DNA of 64,000 bases. Origin: JAPPHA01 sp964291635. GTDB lineage: Bacteria; Pseudomonadota; Alphaproteobacteria; Rhodobacterales; Rhodobacteraceae. The notes beneath the pieces are model-generated. The model searched no databases. It was not told the DNA's origin and saw only the letters and a program-made list of their open reading frames with translations. The stretch covers positions 868,001 to 932,000 of the forward strand of contig OZ219890.1 of NCBI GenBank assembly GCA_964291635.2, read 5' to 3'. This document shows positions 26,128 through 35,889 of the stretch, piece after piece (the first letter of the stretch is position 1; each line of letters begins with the position of its first letter). The translations under genes were made by a program, and so were the position numbers.

Positions 26128-26907
26128 TCAGTTGAGCAGATTCCATTTCTTGCCAAGTTCGTCAAAGAACCCACGCTCGGTCTTCAATGCGATCCATGTG
26201 TTCACGTAGTTGATCCAGACCTGATCGGCCTGGGGCAACAACATCGCGATCGGTGTCGGCGCCTTGGGGGCCTCAACCGGCACGATCGCCATCTGCGGAT
26301 ACTTGATGACCAGTTTGTTCGCTTCCACGTTGGACGTGATATGTGCGTCCGCCCGTCCGGCGAGCACTTCCTGAAAATCGCGGGCAGGCGCCTCGACGAT
26401 CTTGTGCTCGGCATTGGGGAAGAACTGCCTGACCTGTTTTTCCTGGGTTGTTCCTAGCGTTGCCGCGACCACAACGTCGGACTTGTCGAGGTCGTCCCAG
26501 TCCCGGAACCGCTCCAGGTTTTCGGCAAGAACGAGAGGTACCGTTGCAAGAGCGAAATAGCTGGTCGAATATCCGGCGGCCTTGGCCCTTGCCGGCGAAA
26601 TCGACGCGGATCCGGTCATGTGGTACTTGCCCGAGGTGACGCCGCTGACCAGGGTTTTCCAGTCTGTCGGCACGAATTCGACTTCGACGCCGAGATCCTT
26701 GGCCAGTTCGGTCATGACGTCGATGTCGTAACCCTCGTATGCATTCGTGGCCGGATTTCTCATCGTCATCGGGTTCCAGTCGCCGGTCGTCCCGACCTTG
26801 AGCACGCCCGAGCTCAGGATTTCCTGCAGCGCCGACTGGGCGAAGGCAGGCACCTGCAGAACCGCGAGAAACAGCAACGCGGAAGCGACGGTCTTGAATG
26901 TTTTCAT
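26128..26907 (-). CDS. Polar amino acid-type ABC substrate-binding protein (SBP family 3)
   Basis: A 259-aa periplasmic protein. Sec signal at 1-21 (TVASALLFLAVLQVPAFA). The mature part begins LQEILSSGVLKVGTTGDWNP, then YEGYDIDVMTELAKDLG and VEFVPTDW, as in glutamine/cyclohexadienyl-dehydratase-like binding proteins. Start 26907 has GGAGA upstream. It is divergent from the matching ATPase (28159) and permease (29010), the likely rest of this transporter, with a dead ATPase gene between. A creatininase fragment follows it. The ligand is unknown. Confidence 0.92.
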   Translation of the reverse strand: MKTFKTVASALLFLAVLQVPAFAQSALQEILSSGVLKVGTTGDWNPMTMRNPATNAYEGYDIDVMTELAKDLGVEVEFVPTDWKTLVSGVTSGKYHMTGSASISPARAKAAGYSTSYFALATVPLVLAENLERFRDWDDLDKSDVVVAATLGTTQEKQVRQFFPNAEHKIVEAPARDFQEVLAGRADAHITSNVEANKLVIKYPQMAIVPVEAPKAPTPIAMLLPQADQVWINYVNTWIALKTERGFFDELGKKWNLLN

Positions 26908-27033
26908 TTCGGTCTCCACTGATGAATTGACCGGGCCATCTATCCCGAATTCATGCGGAATTGCAACGAGATGTGCGCAACTGCACCGCTCGGATGGATG
27001 CGCAGGTAATCCGGAACGGGGCCAGAATCAGAT

Positions 27034-27787
27034 GTGATTGCCCAGGTTCTGATGGGGGGTTATCCGGAAGCACGGGCGCGGATTGATCCCGCGCGCCGCC
27101 TTGCCTGGTTTCGCGCATATGCACGGGCTCTCGCAATGCGCGCCGCCGCCGGTATTCCGGCAGTCTCCAAGACGGGAGAGCTATCGAAGTTGTTGAATCG
27201 CGCGGCTGTCGCATCAGGCCAGCTGCTGAACCTCTCGGCACTTGCGAAGCCGTTGGGCGTGGACAGCAAGACGATTGACCGGTGGCTGACGCTGTTTGAA
27301 CAGATGTTCGTCTTGCGCCGCGTTCGGGCATGACATCGCAACGACCTGAAGCGCCTCGTCAAGACGCCTAAACTCCACTTTCTCGACGCAGGCCTGCTTG
27401 CCGCTCTCGGGCGCGTTGATGCCGGCGAGTTTCGGAAGGATCGTACGCGGCTCGGAAGCCTGCTCGAAGGGTTCGTCTTCTCGGAGCTTGCAAGGCAATC
27501 CGAATTGTTTCCCGATGATGTCCTGATCAGCCACTATCGCGACAAGGACAGGGCGGAGGTGGATTTCGTCCTGGAGAAGGCAGGCAGGGTTGCCGGCATC
27601 GAGGTCAAGGCTGCGGTCACGGTAAAGGCCCAGGGACTTCCATGGACTGAAGCGCCTCAACGAAGCGGCGGGTAACGCATGCGCCTGCGGCGTCGTCATT
27701 CATGACGGCGAGCGTATCCAGCACGTCGGTGACGGGTTCTTCGCCATGTCCTTTAGCCGGCTCCACGAAGCAGTCCGTGCAGGTTGA
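27034..27787 (+). pseudogene. AAA ATPase with DUF4143 domain, remnant
   Basis: Three frames read as the C-terminal two thirds of a DUF4143 ATPase: a winged-helix part (ALAKPLGVDSKTIDRWLTLF), then LVKTPKLHFLDAGLLAAL, GSLLEGFVFSEL and EVDFVLEKAG (nuclease-like EVDF motif), then CACGVVIHDG. Frame changes occur near 27330 and 27640, and the N-terminal P-loop is missing. These proteins are common in mobile and accessory DNA; function poorly known. Confidence 0.8.
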
Positions 27788-28158
27788 TTCTCCCCGGGCT
27801 GTTCCTGACCGCGGAAGATGTTCGGAAGTACTTCGGAACACGCCTTTGACTCGCCGCATGCGCCAGGTCACGTCAACGGATCATGGAGGGGGTCAAGCGG
27901 GTCCGGTGTCGAACGCGCCGGCACGATTGCGCGCCGGCGGCAAGCGAGGTTCGCAGGAGCGATAATCCTGTCACCGCTGATCGCATTGCCAAGGATCTGC
28001 AACAGGGTCCCGCCAGAAGTCCGGACGCGGGGAAGCCGCATTCGTCAGGGACGCGGCCTCGATCACTGGCATCACCGAGGTTGGCATTGATCGCATCCGC
28101 GTGATACCGGGTTGCGAAAGAAATCGTGGAAGACGATTCAGTTCCGGGTGTTCGGATC
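27788..28158. other. Gene-free stretch upstream of the ABC ATPase
   Basis: About 370 bases without a supportable gene. It includes the GC-rich inverted sequence GCCGGC...GCGCCGGCGGC near 27915 and the promoter area of the ATPase-permease pair. Confidence 0.4.
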
Positions 28159-28887
28159 ATGATCGAAATCAATGACGTGTCGAAATTCTTCGGGGAATTT
28201 CAGGCACTGAAGAACGTCACGCTCAATGTCGAAAAGGGAGAACGGGTCGTCATCTGCGGGCCGTCAGGATCGGGAAAGTCGACCCTGATACGCTGTATCA
28301 ACGGGCTGGAACGTCACCGGTCAGGGACGATCCGCGTTGATGGAACACAGGTGTCGGGAGACCGGGCCAGTATCGAACGCGTTCGTCCCAAGGTTGGCAT
28401 GGTGTTTCAGCAATTCAACCTGTTTCCTCATTTGACGGTCCTCGACAACCTGACTCTCGGTCCAATGCGTTCGCGGGGGCTGTCTCTCTCTGATGCCCGG
28501 GACCGCGCGATGGCGTATCTCGACCGCGTTCGAATACCCGAGCAGGCCGGCAAGTATCCTCGCCATCTGTCCGGCGGTCAGCAGCAACGGGTCGCAATTG
28601 CCCGTGCGCTGTGCATGGAGCCGATGATCATGCTGTTCGATGAACCGACCTCGGCGCTGGATCCGGAAATGATCAACGAGGTTCTGGACGTGATGGTTGA
28701 GCTTGCCCAAAGCGGCATGACGATGATCTGTGTGACGCACGAGATGGGTTTCGCCCGCCGGGTGGCTGACACGATGGTGTTCATGGATCACGGGGAAATC
28801 GTCGAGGCATCGTCGCCCGCAGAGTTCTTCGAAGCGCCGAAGAGCGCGCGTTGCCAGGACTTCCTGAAAAAGATCCTGCAGCATTGA
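28159..28887 (+). CDS. Polar amino acid ABC transporter ATP-binding protein, GlnQ/HisP-like
   Basis: A 242-aa ATPase. Walker A GPSGSGKST, Q-loop VFQQFNLFPH, signature HLSGGQQQRVAIARAL, Walker B IMLFDEPTSALDPE, switch His VTHEMGFARR. Full normal length. The ATG at 28159 is the conserved start; a GTG at 28126 would add eleven atypical residues. It is followed 122 bp later by its permease and probably pairs with the binding protein at 26128-26907. Confidence 0.94.
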   Translation: MIEINDVSKFFGEFQALKNVTLNVEKGERVVICGPSGSGKSTLIRCINGLERHRSGTIRVDGTQVSGDRASIERVRPKVGMVFQQFNLFPHLTVLDNLTLGPMRSRGLSLSDARDRAMAYLDRVRIPEQAGKYPRHLSGGQQQRVAIARALCMEPMIMLFDEPTSALDPEMINEVLDVMVELAQSGMTMICVTHEMGFARRVADTMVFMDHGEIVEASSPAEFFEAPKSARCQDFLKKILQH

Positions 28888-29009
28888 TGACGCAAATGGA
28901 GGGACCATCTTCGCCGAAGCGCATTTGGCGGCACGCGCAATCGAGGTTTTGGTTCGGGTTCGAAAATCGGTGGAACGGCTTTGCCGGGACCCCTGGAGGC
29001 TGACACACC

Positions 29010-29774
29010 ATGACTGAAAAAACCGGAAAACGGCTGTGTGTCCTTGTCGCACTCTTGTCGTGCATGGCCTTGTTGTCGGGGTGCTCCGAGAACTGGGGAT
29101 GGTACGTTGTCGATCCGACGACGAAATCCGGATCATCGAATCTCAAATTCCTGCTCGGCGGGCTGTACTACACGGTACTCCTGAGCCTGACCGCGATCGT
29201 GATTTCAATCGCCGCGGGATTGCTGATCGCGTTGCCCGGTCTCGGTGAAAACCGGGTTCTTCGCGGCCTCAACCGTACCTACGTCGAATTGGTCAGGGCC
29301 GTGCCGATCCTGGTGCTCATCCTCTGGGTCTACTACGGCATGCCACAGATGATCGGTATCTCGATCAGTGTCTTCTGGGCAGGCGCCATAGCGCTGGCCC
29401 TGTCCGACAGCGCGTTCGAGGCCGAGATCTTCCGCGCCGGAATCCAGTCCATCGACAAGGGCCAGTACGAAGCGGCGCATTCGATTTCCCTGAACTATGT
29501 CGATACGATGCGGTTCGTCATTCTGCCGCAGGCAATTCGGCGAATTCTCCCGGCTCTCGGCAACCAGCTCGTCTACATGCTGAAGATGTCTTCACTGGTC
29601 TCGGTGATCGGAATGCAGGAACTCACGCGAAAGGCCAACGAGCTGGTCGTTACGGAGTACCGGCCACTGGAAATCTACACGGTTCTTGTTCTCGAATACC
29701 TTGTCCTCATTCTGGTGGTTTCGGCTGGTGTCCGCTGGCTCGAGAGAAAGATGCAGGCAGATGCGAGCAGGTAG
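29010..29774 (+). CDS. Polar amino acid ABC transporter permease, GlnP/HisM-like
   Basis: A 254-aa membrane protein. The N-terminal hydrophobic stretch (LVALLSCMALLSGC) resembles a lipobox but is more likely a signal-anchor. The permease core has about four or five further helices and the ATPase-contact loop QYEAAHSISLNYVDTMRFVILPQA (about 150-173), typical of the HisM/GlnP family. Only one permease is present, so it may act as a homodimer. It lies downstream of its ATPase. Confidence 0.92.
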   Translation: MTEKTGKRLCVLVALLSCMALLSGCSENWGWYVVDPTTKSGSSNLKFLLGGLYYTVLLSLTAIVISIAAGLLIALPGLGENRVLRGLNRTYVELVRAVPILVLILWVYYGMPQMIGISISVFWAGAIALALSDSAFEAEIFRAGIQSIDKGQYEAAHSISLNYVDTMRFVILPQAIRRILPALGNQLVYMLKMSSLVSVIGMQELTRKANELVVTEYRPLEIYTVLVLEYLVLILVVSAGVRWLERKMQADASR

Positions 29775-30085
29775 ACACCGGGATTCCGGTTCGGGCGATC
29801 CGGCCAGGGGCGGGCCGACAAGTCCGGCGGCCGGGTTTCTCCTTGTTCGCTCGACCTGCAAACGCCTTGGCATCGGCGCCTTGTCACGCCTCGACAGCGG
29901 TGCGGGAACGGGATGATTTGAGGGGATTCCCGTAATCCGGGGTTTTGGATTCGGGCATCTGGACTGAACCGACCGTCCGCGAAGGTTTGGCGCCAACGAC
30001 TGACGGCAGCTGTGCGCAGAGATAGCAAATATGGAATCATATTGATCGGGAAAGTTAACGACCGCTGAGCCGAAGCTTGCCGGAA
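29775..30085. other. Gene-free stretch after the permease
   Basis: About 310 bases with no recognisable gene. AT-rich near 30030-30060. Confidence 0.4.
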
Positions 30086-30676
30086 TCAGCTTTGGCCAGC
30101 TTGATCCCCACCCCGCACGCGGATGATGGTCTGGCGGCTGGTGTTGAACTTCCGGGCGAGCGAGGAGATGTTGAAGCCGGTGGCCAAGAGTACAAACACC
30201 GACGGCCGCTCCCCGACGGAAAGGCGGTGCGGCCGACCGGGATGCCTGCCCTCGGCCATGGCACGGCGCAGGCCGACCTGAGTGCGCTCTATGAGGAGAC
30301 CGCGCTCGAATTCAACCATCGCATTGATCACCTACATGGTGAGCTTGCCCGCCGCGCTGGTGAGATCGACACCACCGAACGCCAGGCAGTGAACTTTGAT
30401 GCCGGCCGTATCGAGGTCTGCCACTGAGACTGCGCCATCCATGGCGTTGCTCCTGAGGTGGTCGAGCTTGGTGACGACCAGGACATCTCCGGGCTCGAGC
30501 CTGTCGGCGAGCTTTGCGAATTTCGGTCGCTGGCTGATGGCGCTACTTCCCGAGATGGTTTCGGTGACGATGCGGTGCGGATCGACCTGAAAACCCGAAG
30601 CCGTGATTTCCTGCGCCTGGTTTTCGGTTGTCTGCTCGAGTGTGGAGACCCTGAGATGTGCGAAGGTTCTTGCCAT
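30086..30676 (-). pseudogene. Serine recombinase (resolvase/invertase) with in-frame amber stop
   Basis: Reads as one 196-aa Tn3-type resolvase if the TAG at 30334-30332 is read through. The N-terminal catalytic part has the start region ARTFAHLRVSTLEQ, whose Ser is the nucleophile (the usual Tyr of GYxRVS is His here), then GDVLVVTKLDHLRSN. After the stop it continues in the same frame with FERGLLIERTQVGLRRA and a C-terminal helix-turn-helix (FNTSRQTIIRV). The family normally has a sense codon at this position (KLTM-x-VINA). One point mutation therefore inactivates an otherwise complete gene. Confidence 0.88.
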
Positions 30677-30799
30677 TGTCCTGCCTGTCCGTAAACGCTG
30701 TCCGCAATGCGTTGAAGCCTGTCCATGGACCGGGTTGTGGGCAGGTGTCTGCAACCGTTCCCTTGCGGACAGGGGGAAGGCCCGGCTTGCAATCATCGG

Positions 30800-31339
30800 T
30801 CAGCCCGGTTCGTGCGGCAGCCCTTTGGCCAATCTCTCGATCCGCCTGATATCTGCGACCTCGCAGCGCATCTGGCGCGCGATGTCAGCAAGTGTGTCGC
30901 CGCGCTCGAGGAACTGCCTGATGCGCCTCCTTTCGATTTCGCTGAACGTACGCGCCCGGCGCTTCGGTCCGGGATCGCCTGCCTCCGCCGGGGCCGGGAT
31001 GTCTGCGTCCGGCACCGGGTTCGTGCGCCAGAGCCCGAGGGCGCGGGCCTTGGCCTCGACGCTGGTACGGCCGCGCTTCAGGCGCTCCGAGATCTCCGTG
31101 AGCAGCATGCCTTCGCCGTGCAGCTCCCGGAGCGCCGCGAGCTCCTCCTCGCTCCAGTTCTCGTTTTTCCGGACGCGGCTACTGTGCAGGGAAATCCTCA
31201 ACACCTTCATGCGGTTGCGGACGGCGGATTCCGAACGCCCGATCCGCTCCCCGATCTCACGCGGGCTGGAACCGGAATTGACCAGGTTCCTGAGGAGGTC
31301 ATCCTCGGCGTCCGTCCAGTGCTGGCGTCGGCGGCTCAT
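30800..31339 (-). CDS. SANT/Myb- or GcrA-like DNA-binding protein
   Basis: A 179-aa hydrophilic, basic protein. Residues about 5-50 (WTDAEDDLLRNLVNSG, then IGERIGRSESAVRNRMKVL) and 58-105 (WSEEELAALRELHGEG, ISERLKRGRTSVEAKARAL) are two similar helix-turn-helix repeats starting with Trp, like Myb/SANT or GcrA domains. A third helical motif follows near the C-terminus (FSEIERRRIRQFLERG). Start 31339 is favoured over an upstream ATG by GGTGGGG. It lies next to the broken resolvase. It is probably a transcription or element regulator; target unknown. Confidence 0.72.
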   Translation of the reverse strand: MSRRRQHWTDAEDDLLRNLVNSGSSPREIGERIGRSESAVRNRMKVLRISLHSSRVRKNENWSEEELAALRELHGEGMLLTEISERLKRGRTSVEAKARALGLWRTNPVPDADIPAPAEAGDPGPKRRARTFSEIERRRIRQFLERGDTLADIARQMRCEVADIRRIERLAKGLPHEPG

Positions 31340-31434
31340 GTGTTCCCCACCCAGTAGTCCGCAAGCACACGCACGCGCAGGCACGGCAGTAAAGCGTCAT
31401 CGAATGGCAGGGGTCTGGACATAACGGTTGTCGC

Positions 31435-31458
31435 ATGCACATTGGCTACGCACGTGTG
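31435..31458 (+). pseudogene. First codons of another serine recombinase
   Basis: ATGCACATTGGCTACGCACG encodes MHIGYARV, the near-universal start of Tn3-type resolvases. It then breaks off into the STAS gene region. The same motif with a similar upstream sequence starts the resolvase relic at 54136. Confidence 0.55.
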
Positions 31459-31477
31459 TTGCCGGAAGAACAAAGCA

Positions 31478-31816
31478 ATGGACATTCAGTTCGAAAGAGA
31501 GGGTAACATACTCGTAGTGGCTGTTTCGGGACGCATTGATGGTGGCAATGCCCATGAATTCGCAGAATCCATTGACAGGTTATCGTTGCAAGACAAAAAG
31601 GGCCATGATCCTGGACTTTGCCGAAGTGGATTACATTAACATGTGGGCCTCCAGGCAATCCTCGTAATGGCGAAAAGACGCATGGCCGGGAACCCCGGAT
31701 TTGGCCCGTGTTCCCTGTCCGAGCAGGTCATGACCGTTCTTGAGGTCTGTGGTTTTGCCAGGATTATCTCGATCTTTCCGGACAGGGCTGGTGCCCTTGC
31801 CACCGTCAAGTCATAG
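31478..31816 (+). pseudogene. STAS-domain anti-sigma factor antagonist, frameshifted
   Basis: Starts MDIQFEREGNILVVAVSGRIDGGNAHEF, a classic STAS beginning. It continues in other frames as MILDFAEVDYINM (the region that normally holds the phospho-Ser), LQAILVMAKRRM and VCGFARIISIFPD. At least two single-base frame changes (about 31600 and 31640) break it. The family's role is binding an anti-sigma factor when unphosphorylated. Confidence 0.82.
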
Positions 31817-32050
31817 CCCGAACAGGCAGCGATTCTCATCATGTTTCATACGCCGTCATCTGCCTTTCCCGCGACGTCCGCCCATGGATTGGCCTCAAGC
31901 ATGACGGAAAAGAAACCACGGGGCGGTTTACCCCATTCGGGGGGCGGAATCCACCCAAGCACCCTGGCTGACGGGTTGGTGCGCTACGGATTTTCCACTC
32001 TGCCGATCAGGGAAAACCCGTTCTTGCCCCCGAGATCGATCGATGAATTC
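31817..32050. other. Short gap between STAS and DUF4189 relics
   Basis: No coding signal seen. It separates two converging pseudogenes. Confidence 0.35.
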
Positions 32051-33237
32051 TCAATCCAGTTCCCGTGAACTGACAGGATAACCACAACGTCCATCAACAC
32101 AATTCCACTTTTCCTCGTAGAGGCTCCCGTCTCTGTAGTTACAACGTTGGACGAAACTACCTTGCTTTTTGCCACCAACGTACCGGGCTTCACTGCTTCA
32201 GGTTTGCCATCCGTAATGCACACAGGAGCTCCAATATCCTTGCTTCATTCCCTGGACCATCTCTCCCGTGCTTTCGCGCTCCCATGAAAAATCTTCGCCA
32301 ATGATTTTACCCCTTTCAGTGAGCGTTCCCGACCCGTTGGCAGCACCATTGAGACAACCTCCGAACCAACTGTACGTGAGTTCGAAGTTGACCTAAGCCA
32401 AGTCCAGGAAAAAACACTCCGACTTGTTGGCAAGTTCACGCAAACAATATTCTCCCGAACTCGTGGAAAATTTTGGTCCAGTTTCCGGCCCGAAAACCAG
32501 CACTTCCCCGGACCGGTTGCCGGCGTCTTCCTGTCGAGGCTCCTGATCCTGCGCCACTTCGACGGCAAACAGGGCAGCGAACTGTTCCTGCGTAACCTGC
32601 CCGGTTGCTTCATGGCCGCTGGCGTTCTGCCATTCCCGGATGGCGGCCCGGGTCCGCGGCCCGAAGATGCCATCGGCGGAACCCGCATCGTACCCCAGGG
32701 CGTTCAGGGACTGCTGCGCGAGGACGCGCTGGTCACGGGCAAGCGATTCCTCTTCCGGTTCCGTCACCATCGCTTGTGTGCCTTCTGCCGGAAGGACGCT
32801 TTCGCTTCCCGACCAGGTGCCCGTGTCGCCGTCCGGGGTTGTGCATAAGGAACCGACGATGCTGCAACCGGCGCCGCCGGCCGCTCCTCACGTCTGCAAC
32901 GCCCGCGCTTCCGCCTGTTCGCGGGTCATGCCGGGTTTCCCCTGGGCATTGCCGTGCCAGTCTATCGCCAGCGCCCCGCAACAGTTCCGGACCATGCGAG
33001 TTCAACGCAGTTCCTCCCGCCGCCCGAGAGACAGGCGGCTACCGCTTCTGTGTGGGCCGTATCCCTGGCCGGGAAGTTCCATGCGAACCCGTATGCCACA
33101 CTGTCTGCCTGGTCGGTCTCCCCCTAAACGATGACGCCGTGGGCGTCTTGCGCCGTGGCGGATGCAGGGACGAAAAGCGCCGCTCCTGCCAGCGTTGCGG
33201 CGACGAATCCTGCAGTCGCTCGGTGACTGTCGAACAT
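32051..33237 (-). pseudogene. Secreted DUF4189 / peptidoglycan-binding protein, multiply broken
   Basis: Reassembled from several frames. The start ATG at 33237 has GGAGG five bases upstream. A signal peptide (TAGFVAATLAGAALFVPASATA) leads to a DUF4189-like Cys-rich domain (YGFAWNFPARD, CCGALAIDWHGNAQG), then a PG_binding_1 domain (LNALGYDAGSADGIFGPRT), then Gly-rich MORN-like sequence (GGCLNGAANGSGTLTERG). Lesions: TAG at 33126-33124, a frame change near 33000, TGA at 32890-32888, a frame change near 32395 and later stops. It was probably a periplasmic cell-wall protein. Confidence 0.75.
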
Positions 33238-33368
33238 GAAACCTCCTTCGGGAAATTCCCAGGCCGGAGTCCGGATGCAACCCTGTGTCCGGAAGTTGAC
33301 GAAATCGTTGCAGTCGTCAATGAGTAGTGAACACTCCGTCGCCTGAAGACGACGGCTTCGCGGCCAAG

Positions 33369-34486
33369 CTACGCGGCAACCCGCACGCTTCGCGACCGCA
33401 GGCCGGTTCCCGGCCCCTTGAGTTGTTGCAACACGTTGCGGGCGGGGTTGACGTCGCGGTCAAGGACGAGGCCGCAGCCGTCGCAGTCGTGCACCCTGTC
33501 CGCGAGCGTCTTCGGCCTGTCCGGCTCCGCCCCGCATCCGCTGCATCGCTGGGAAGTGCCGTGCGGGTCGACCAGGACCACGGACCCACCGGCGCTTTCA
33601 GCCTTGCAAGTCAGCATGTCCCGCAACTGCGTCCACGCGGCGTCGTGAATCGACCTGGCCAGGAAGGAACGCTTCAGCGCGTTCATTCCCAGGTCCTCCA
33701 TCGCGATCACGCGATGCCGGGAAGCCAGGCCGTGAGAGAGTTTGTGCAGGAAGTCGCGCCGCCCTGCGGCGACGCGTGCGTGGTGGCGGGCGAGGTTCCT
33801 GCGTGCCTTTGCCCGCCGCTTCGATCTCCGTTCCTTCCGGGCCAGCGCCCGCGGCAGCCGTCGCGTCTTCCTCTGCGCCTTGCGCGCATGCTTCGGCGCA
33901 GCGACGCTCTCCCCGTCGCTGGTCGCGACGATGCTGTTCAGGCCGACGTCGATCCCGACGTCCGGGCGCGTGTCTTCCTCGCCCGGAATCCTCAGCTCCC
34001 GCACCTTGAACTGGAGCGTCACGTACCACTTCCCGTTCGAGCAGCTGACGATCGCGTGCGACGGCCTCGCGGGCAGCTCGCGATGCCACCGGACCTTGAC
34101 GAGGCCGGGGATGCCGACGAGCCGGAGCCGCCCGTCCCGGCAGACCAGCCCGTCGCCGACGCGGAAGTCCGCGCCGTGGAACCGCGACTTCGCGCGGAAG
34201 CGCGGGAAGCCCGGCGTCTCGCCCGCCTTCACGCGGCGGAAGAAGGCGGCGAAGGCCTTGTCGAGCCGGCGCAGGACCTGCTGCTCGGCGCTGAAGCTGT
34301 ATCCGGCCAGTTCCGGAACCGCGTCCCGGACGGCCCTCAGCTCGCCGGCATGGGCGGCACAGCCGAGGCTGACGCCCTGCCGGTTCCATGCCTCGAAGGC
34401 CCGCGTTGTAGAGGTCGCTCCGAGCATGTCCGACAGGGCCGCTTCCCGCACCCCGTCGGGTAAAGCCGGTACTTGTAGCTCCTGAC
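33369..34486 (-). pseudogene. tnpB: TnpB (IS605 OrfB), frameshifted near the N-terminus
   Basis: A long frame of 360 codons contains nearly the whole protein: RuvC-I Asp VGIDVGLNSIVA, RuvC-II Glu VIAMEDLGMNAL, zinc finger RCSGCGAE ... CDGCGLV and RuvC-III Asp DRDVNPARNVL. The true N-terminus (YKYRLYP) is in another frame upstream of about 34458, and another slip affects LYNAGL-EAWN. It belongs to a different TnpB lineage from the one at 10470-11688. An internal start could still make most of the nuclease. Confidence 0.88.
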
Positions 34487-34871
34487 TTGCCTTTCTGGCT
34501 CTCTATGTACCGCTTGATCGCCTGGCTGACGTGCCCCACGTGCCTGCGTAGTAGTCCGCGACCACAGTGTGGGAAGCCGGGACCTCAACGGGAACTCCTG
34601 TCGCAGAACCCTGCTCGACCGGCCCTTCAGCCTGTTGAAATCTCCGCCACGCAAAGCGTCGGGTCGCTCTCGACGAACAGGTGAACGTGGTCCGGCATGA
34701 TCTCCATTGCGTGGAACGTCATGCCCTTCTCGTCCGCAACCTCGGCAAGGAGCTGTCTCAACCGAACTTCAATCCGGCCGGTAAGCACCTTCCGGCGATA
34801 CTTCGACACCAGACCAAATGATACTTGAGCGTGAAGACCGCACCTGCGTTCCTGGCATACCTGTCAGCCAT
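34487..34871 (-). pseudogene. tnpA: TnpA, Y1 HUH transposase (IS200 family), frameshifted
   Basis: The start is ADRYARNAGAVFTLKYHLVWC; after a one-base slip it reads KYRRKVLTGRIEVRLRQLL and the HUH motif MPDHVHLFV. A second slip near 34650 leads to FNRLKGRSSRVLRQEFP, and further slips precede GHVSQAIKRYIESQKGK. The catalytic Tyr region is out of frame. At least three lesions make it non-functional. Confidence 0.85.
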
Positions 34872-34944
34872 GAGGAAGATATACCGGCGGCAGATAACTA
34901 TTGCAACAAGGAACGCGCATTCACCTGTCGCCTGAACACGACAG

Positions 34945-35249
34945 TCCCCCGCGCGAGTTCAATGGGAACTACGCAGTCCGCGCCTGTGCTTGAGATCATC
35001 GCGGATAGTCTCAAGCTTCTACTGTTATTGGATTTGCAGGTGTTCTGAGAGGCCGCGTAGCCGCGGTCATGCAGGCGACATTCGGCAACTTCTGCCGCGA
35101 CGGATCTGGCGCTTGGCTACCACGAAGTAGGCGCGTGCCACTCGCCCCAACGATGCGTCTATCTGCGGAAATTCTTTCGATGTGCGCCCCGCTAGCACTC
35201 AGGTTCCAACTCTTTGATAATTGGTTCCCACATGATGCACCCCTCACTG
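34945..35249. other. Gene-free stretch with an inverted repeat
   Basis: About 300 bases without a gene. It contains a hairpin-forming repeat (34977-35017) related to one at 44852-44899. Confidence 0.45.
34977..35017. repeat. Dispersed hairpin repeat, copy 1
   Basis: TCCGCG ... CGCGGA (34977-34982 with 35000-35005) forms a stem. The segment CGCGGATAGTCTCAAGCT (35000-35017) is the reverse complement of the left arm of the copy at 44852-44899. REP-like or MITE-like. Confidence 0.5.
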
Positions 35250-35675
35250 TCAACAGCGGGGGCATTCACGGGAAGCGAAAAAGAACTCATCATTGTTGTC
35301 GAGGCGGATGCCCTCGCTGCGGAACCGGAGCGCAAAAGCCGTTCCCCGCCCCTCGTCGCGAACGACGATCACAAGGTCACTGACCACGAAAATCGCCAGA
35401 CAGTCGCGGCCAAGGTCCCTTGTCCCAAGTTTCGCCGTGCGGCACATGGTGGCACCTGCCCAATTCCACATTCCTTCAAGCCGTTCGTCGCGCACGATGC
35501 CCGATATCCTGCCGTCGCCTGTGTATGAAAGGACCGTGCTGTCGCGTGTCAGTTGCCGGTCAACGACCATGTCCCGGAATTCCTTCTCGGTCGTAAGCCG
35601 CTTGCCGTCCGCTACAGCGGGAGATGCAATCGCAATGATGGTGAAAGCTATGCACGCTAGAGTTGTGACCTTCAT
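35250..35675 (-). CDS. Small secreted protein of unknown function
   Basis: A 141-aa exported protein. Signal peptide 1-24 (KVTTLACIAFTIIAIASPAVA). The mature part reads KRLTTEKEFRDMVVDRQLT, then DGRISGIVRDERLEGMWNWAGATMCR and GRDCLAIFVVSDLVIVVRDEGRG, with a Cys pair (MCR, RDC) probably forming a disulfide. I recall similar short periplasmic proteins in alphaproteobacteria but cannot name a family. Start 35675 has GAGGGAG upstream. It stands alone, between relics and the TRAP operon, and is one of the few intact genes in this stretch. Confidence 0.72.
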   Translation of the reverse strand: MKVTTLACIAFTIIAIASPAVADGKRLTTEKEFRDMVVDRQLTRDSTVLSYTGDGRISGIVRDERLEGMWNWAGATMCRTAKLGTRDLGRDCLAIFVVSDLVIVVRDEGRGTAFALRFRSEGIRLDNNDEFFFASRECPRC

Positions 35676-35889
35676 TGTCAAACTCCCTCGTCGTCTTGGG
35701 TGTGAATCCAGGCGCGGTTACCCATGAGCGCGCCCAAGGAGAAAAAAACGCTTCGCGCAGGATTTCGCCCCTTTCCGCAAACGCCCCCAAGATGCCCCAG
35801 TTATCTGGAAATTCGCCGGGCCTCGGAGCGGCAGGCCGCTGTCAGGTAGGATTGCAAGCCGAAGCGGTTATGAATGCAGCTCACTACGG

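Larger units (their letters stand above)
33336..34944 (-). mobile_element. IS200/IS605-type element with both end hairpins
   Basis: Bounded by two stem-loops with the same loop start: CCGTCG-CCTGAAGA-CGACGG (33336-33355) and CTGTCG-CCTGAACA-CGACAG (34925-34944). Y1 transposases recognise such subterminal hairpins. Inside are tnpA and tnpB on the same strand. Both genes are frameshifted, so the element is probably dead. The exact cut sites are not determined. Confidence 0.78.
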
